Positions 29,650-33,131 of a DNA stretch of 33,131 nt are shown here, piece after piece. The stretch covers positions 66,273 through 99,403 of the forward strand of contig CAAAJI010000163.1 of the NCBI GenBank assembly GCA_900642245.1, read 5' to 3'. The stretch's first letter is position 1. Each line of letters opens with the position of its first letter. The translations under genes were made by a program, and so were the position numbers. Source of the DNA: Fragilaria radians (taxonomy: Eukaryota > Bacillariophyta > Fragilariophyceae > Fragilariales > Fragilariaceae). Under the pieces are notes generated by a model. The model was given only the letters and a program-made list of their open reading frames with translations, ran no database searches and had not been told where the DNA came from.

Positions 29650-30450
29650 TTGTTAATCTGTTCTGACATCCAAGTGCTCTGATTGATCTTTAGTGTTGGG
29701 TTGCGTTTAAATTCTGACGCGTATTTATACTCTGCAAAGGGGGTATCTTTTGCTTGTTAGAATTGCTGCATATTATGAGCTGAAATATGTGTTGCAATTT
29801 CCTCTGGGTCATGAACTGTATTGTAACCATGATTGTTATTTGGAACCTGTAAGGAGACCGTGATCAGCGATTTGTCTGTAATCTTCTGTTTGATTTTCCG
29901 ATAGACCTCTCTCACTTTTTCAATTCTCATGATTTGCTTCAAATTGTTGATTTTCCTTGTGTTTCTAGGATTTTGAGATTGTAAAAATTGGATATCCTCC
30001 TGCATGATGTTGTGTCGGATCTGTAGACTGTGATTTGTATGGAATCAAAACTTTTGGACAATGGCTTGTTTCCTGGTAAGCATTGTTACAATATTGTTGT
30101 GTGGTTTTGGACGTTGTTGCATTAGTTTCTTTAATTCTTTATTGCACTCTTGAAGTTCACGTTTCCATACGACTAACTTCCTATGCCACCAAGTGATGTG
30201 TTGCTTTCCCAACTTACTCTCTGCCACTAAGCGTATTTTTGTGAATTTCTCATCTATGGCATTTAGTTCCCGTTGCGTAACTGTCCTGTATTCTAGTTCT
30301 TGGATCTTCACTAATAGATTCTGCCTCTCCATTTGTGTATACACTTCCTTTATATATGTTGAAACCTTATTTGCATGTGTTGATGTTAAAAGTCTCTCTC
30401 TAAATTCGAAAGTTTGTACACCTGATATCTTGATTTGTAGGGTATAGGAC
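29650..30450 (-). pseudogene. LINE ORF2, unit 7: endonuclease-RT linker
   Basis: Frames 30045-30344 and 29757-30005 are in phase and separated by TGA (30045-30047, Arg in units 3 and 4). Another stop, TAA at 29757-29759, replaces Thr or Ala in HNMxxFxQAKDTP. Segments shared with other units are YIKEVYTQ, WWHRKLVVWKREL, LQIRHNIMQ, REVYRKIKQK and AKDTPFAEY. The composition is Lys-, Gln- and Glu-rich with long predicted helices. Confidence 0.75.
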
Positions 30451-31517
30451 TATGATCTGTCTGTATTATCATGTCTTGCTCCCACATACAAGCTTGTGTT
30501 GTCCGATTTACAAGCGAGGAACTCGCGAAAATTTTTATCCAAAGCGTGTGGTCCTCTTTTGTATGTTGATTTGGTTTCCTCTTGGTTCAGGGATATGACA
30601 TTTACTAATCCGTGTTTGCTTAAAATATCTTGAAGTATGTTGTTGTTGTTTGATTCATTGAAGTCACCTCCAATGATAATGTGATGTTCTTTCTGTTGAA
30701 GCTGTGTAATGAAGTTCCCTAGGTCTTTGCGGTATTTTTGGCATGGCGTTTCTTGAATATGGCGATCTTGAAGCCATCGTAGTTGTTGTACAGTGACATT
30801 GGTGGTCCCCTTGATATGTTGTGTGATGACTGGTTGGTATGTCGATATTACAGTTATTGGGGCTCTCCCTTTCAAACTTAAAGTGACACCTGCCCATCTG
30901 ACCATTGGATCTGTATGACGTTTGGAGATGTGTCGAGATAAAGGTGGTCTCACGATGATTCCCGTGCCTCCCGGTTGATATAAATTGGATGTCGATGGTG
31001 ATATCTGGGAACAGATGCTTTGCGTGAAGTGGTGTTTGCTAGTTATGTGCTGAATAGATTTGTTGAATATTGGGTGTAATATGTTGGTATTCACCTCTTG
31101 AATTAGGAGAACATCTATGTTCTACTCTTCCACACGGCAAAACAGCTGATATAATCTTGTATCAGAATTTTGCAGTTGTAGGCCATTAATATTATTGCTT
31201 ATAATATTAATGTCTACTCGTGCTAACTTAGGTTGTTGATTTGATTTCTTTTTTTTGACATAATCTGAATAGAGAGGCGAATATTGAGTTCCTCTTTTTG
31301 GTGTGGGTGGTGAGTGATTTTCCTCTGTGTTTTGTTCTTCTGGCGTGCTTTCAAACCTTGATTGTGGGATAAAGTTGTTGTTCGGTTTGTTGGTTTTTTC
31401 ATTATATTGGATGCTAGGGTATAGTGTGGTGTTGTTGCTAGGGTCATCTGATATTGTTGTGTTAATGTATCAGGGGTAATTTGGTTATTTTGATCTCTAT
31501 CAGTGCCTCCGATTACC
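30450..31517 (-). pseudogene. LINE ORF2, unit 7: N-terminus and APE-type endonuclease
   Basis: ORF2 is open from about 31517, in the +1 frame relative to ORF1, with its first ATG at 31447. A basic, Lys-, Thr- and His-rich leader ends near an 8-base A run (31249-31256), where the frame shifts. The endonuclease then reads NIISNNINGLQL, a TAG at 31122-31124, LLIQEVNTN, YQPGGTGIIV, DPMVRWAGVTL, STYQPV, IIIGGDFNES and HALDKNF. QTDHSPI follows after a further shift near 30490. All catalytic residues are represented, but not in one frame. Confidence 0.8.
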
Positions 31518-33101
31518 TGCCAAACCTACTTTCTGTTTTTTTGGAGGTTGAGATCTGAGCTCAGCTTTGCTCTCCGTGGTGGTACTGTTGGGAGGGTGAC
31601 GTTGGCTGGATTCTAGCGTCTCCGAGGCTTGGTGGGTTACTTCTGCTGGCTGATGCATCATAAGATGCAGCATTCTTTCAAATTTGTGATTCATATCAGA
31701 GTTTAATTGTTGTATAGTCTCAATTAGGAACTCAATCTGTGCTTCCTGTTTTTCAATTTTCGCGTTCTGCATCTCAATTGTAGCTTTATACGACTCAGCG
31801 GTGACTTCCAAAACTGGTTCTTTGAGAGTCGTTTCAGCTGGAACGTCAGTTTGAAAGATTGTGAATGATGTTAAGTCCAGAGATAAAAGGGAATCGATAC
31901 TTCCACTGAGCTGACTGGCTTCAGATTCAGAGTACTCGTCTGCTGAAACTAAAACTAGATTGGGAAAGCCCGTGACTCTGACATCACTTAGATCCAGCAT
32001 AGAATTCCACTTGCCAATTGATTGTTGTATCACTTTTCGGATGACTTTGAACTCTTGAAAATGTACTATGATTCTGATTGTTTGTTTGATGTTTTCGTGA
32101 TAATATCCGATCATTTCTGGTAAATTCTGAATTTGAGAGTCAAAGATGAAAAACAATTCTTCGGTGACATTTTCGATGATGATCATACGGGAGTCGTTTT
32201 GGAGTTGAGCTGCTAGAGCGACCGCATGATTGTATGCTTTAGGATTAACCTTTTGAAGGCGGAAAGATACAAAGTCTTCTGGAGAAGTTGCCTTAGCAGT
32301 AAAAAGTTTATTAGCTTGAAAGAAATCGTCTCTTCGAACTTCAATGGCGTACACTTGTAAAACCAGTCGTTTGCCTAACACTTCATTTGCGATTCGAATG
32401 GGTCTAACACAAAATTCTGGAGCTGCCAGTGTTGGTTTCAAAAGCTCCGTTATCCTCTGACTAACGTAGGTCTTTGGAAAATACGATGGAGAGTACTGTG
32501 GGAGAAATCCAATAACACTTGTATTCCAATCTTCTATCTTCCATTCGTGATCAGTAACTTTCATTTCTTGAGCTTTCAAAAAATGGATTAAATCCATCTG
32601 CTTTTTAATGTCATTCAACTTGAAGTGGGAGGTGAATTCTTGAACTACTATGTTAAGAACTTTACCTTCGGACTTTCCATGCTTTACTTGGTGAATATCG
32701 AAATGATTGCTATAAATGGTAGGATTTACAAGGTTGGCGACTGCTGAAGATTTCAACGATTCATGCCTCTTGTTGTAGATGGTTTGAATGAGATGAGGGG
32801 CTTCTTGAAGTTTCTTAAGCAACTCAATATGTTTGAGATACGCGGTATCGTCGCCTTTGTGAGTGATAAAAGTGATTTTGACGGTTCTGGCGGTATTGTC
32901 GATCGTTTTTGGACGGTGAATGTTGGATGTACGCTCATCCTCGCCTTCACTCTCGTCATCTGTGTCTTTGAGAGGATCTTTGGACGCAAAATGCGTGATT
33001 TTGGTGAGTTTCTTGGCTGGTTTTTCAAGAGGAGACTTAGAATGCTTCTTAGAGCAACATGGTGAAAAAAGCAGCGAGGTAAGGGGTAAATTTTTCTGCA
33101 A
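31500..33101 (-). pseudogene. LINE ORF1 protein, unit 7 (start codon frame lost)
   Basis: About 530 codons open, ending TGA followed directly by TAG. Segments: acidic N-terminus (DESEGEDERTSN), YNKRHESL, NHFDIHQVKHGKS, FKLNDIKKQMDL, HEWKIEDWNT, FLPQYSPSYF, VYAIEVRRDDFF, SIDSLLSLDLTSF, a coiled coil at about residues 435-480 (MQNAKIEKQEAQIEFLIETI) and a basic end (KKQKVGLAGNRRH). The ATG in the TTCACCATG context (33058-33060) is out of frame, because two bases are missing just after it relative to unit 1. The open frame upstream begins only with TTG, so this ORF1 is probably not translated as drawn. Otherwise it is the best view of the unit 1/3/7 subfamily protein. Confidence 0.8.
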
Positions 33102-33131
33102 AACGGTTAACCTTGTGAATTTCCTGTTCTG

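Larger units (their letters stand above)
25891..33131 (-). mobile_element. LINE unit 7, full length to the window edge
   Basis: At least 7.24 kb. The terminal block lies at 25891. The leader ends at 33131 with CAGAACAGG on the minus strand, which is exactly where units 1 and 3 begin, so the window stops at the element's 5' end. ORF1 is open but lacks its ATG frame; ORF2 is split by several frameshifts. It resembles units 1 and 3 more than unit 4. Confidence 0.88.

Noticed and set aside
4018..30047. Genetic code with TGA as a sense codon
   Set aside because: Tempting from the TGA excess, but the TGAs align with many different amino acids, TAA and TAG nonsense codons also occur, and the intact copia pol has no TGA.
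3631..33131. CRISPR, restriction or prokaryotic defence system
   Set aside because: No spaced short repeats, no bacterial gene organisation, and all coding similarity is to eukaryotic retrotransposons.

Overview
This is an intergenic, repeat-dense eukaryotic nuclear sequence. I find no host gene that I can name. Almost every interpretable base belongs to retrotransposons, and all of them are read from the minus strand. The AT-rich composition, a Ty1/copia pol that resembles those I associate with diatoms and other stramenopiles, and an endonuclease-bearing non-LTR family (LINE) with an RNase H and a C-terminal zinc knuckle suggest a stramenopile alga. That assignment is an impression from protein style, not a database result, and it is weak.

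Layout, left to right. (1) 1-3630: the 3' part of a Ty1/copia element: an LTR (1-269), a polypurine tract, an intact integrase-RT-RNase H frame (288-2837), and a protease/GAG-pre-integrase frame (2794-3642) separated from it by one frameshift. Its 5' LTR and gag are missing; at about 3630 it is fused directly to a LINE ORF1. (2) 3631-33131: a head-to-tail array of LINE copies, called here units 1 to 7. Unit 1 (3631-4900) is ORF1 only. Unit 2 (4909-about 10130) is 5'-truncated inside the endonuclease. Unit 3 (about 10130-16255) has its 5' end but lacks its 3' end. Unit 4 (16264-23422) is full length. Unit 5 (23431-about 23562) is a 130-bp 3' stub. Unit 6 (24994-about 25890) is a 0.9-kb 3' stub. 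Unit 7 (25891-33131) is full length or nearly so and ends exactly at the window edge. A spacer of about 1.4 kb (23563-24985) between units 5 and 6 is not LINE; it holds a 477-bp tandem duplication.

A full LINE unit is about 7.2 kb: a short leader, ORF1 (about 500 aa, novel to me, with a C-terminal coiled coil), then ORF2 in the +1 frame. ORF2 comprises an APE-type endonuclease, a long helical linker, a reverse transcriptase with a YVDD box, RNase H, a CCHC knuckle and a conserved IPCEA tail. There is no poly(A) tail: every copy ends in a near-identical block of about 45 bp. Three junctions between units carry the same 8-bp AT spacer, and a fourth copy of that spacer lies at a non-LINE flank. 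This points to repeated insertion at one target sequence.

All LINE ORF2 copies are broken by small indels and nonsense codons, and several have lost catalytic residues. Only the unit 4 ORF1 reads intact from a good ATG. The window also carries a 20-N gap (11637-11656) flanked by an 826-bp near-identical direct duplication, most simply explained as an assembly artefact.
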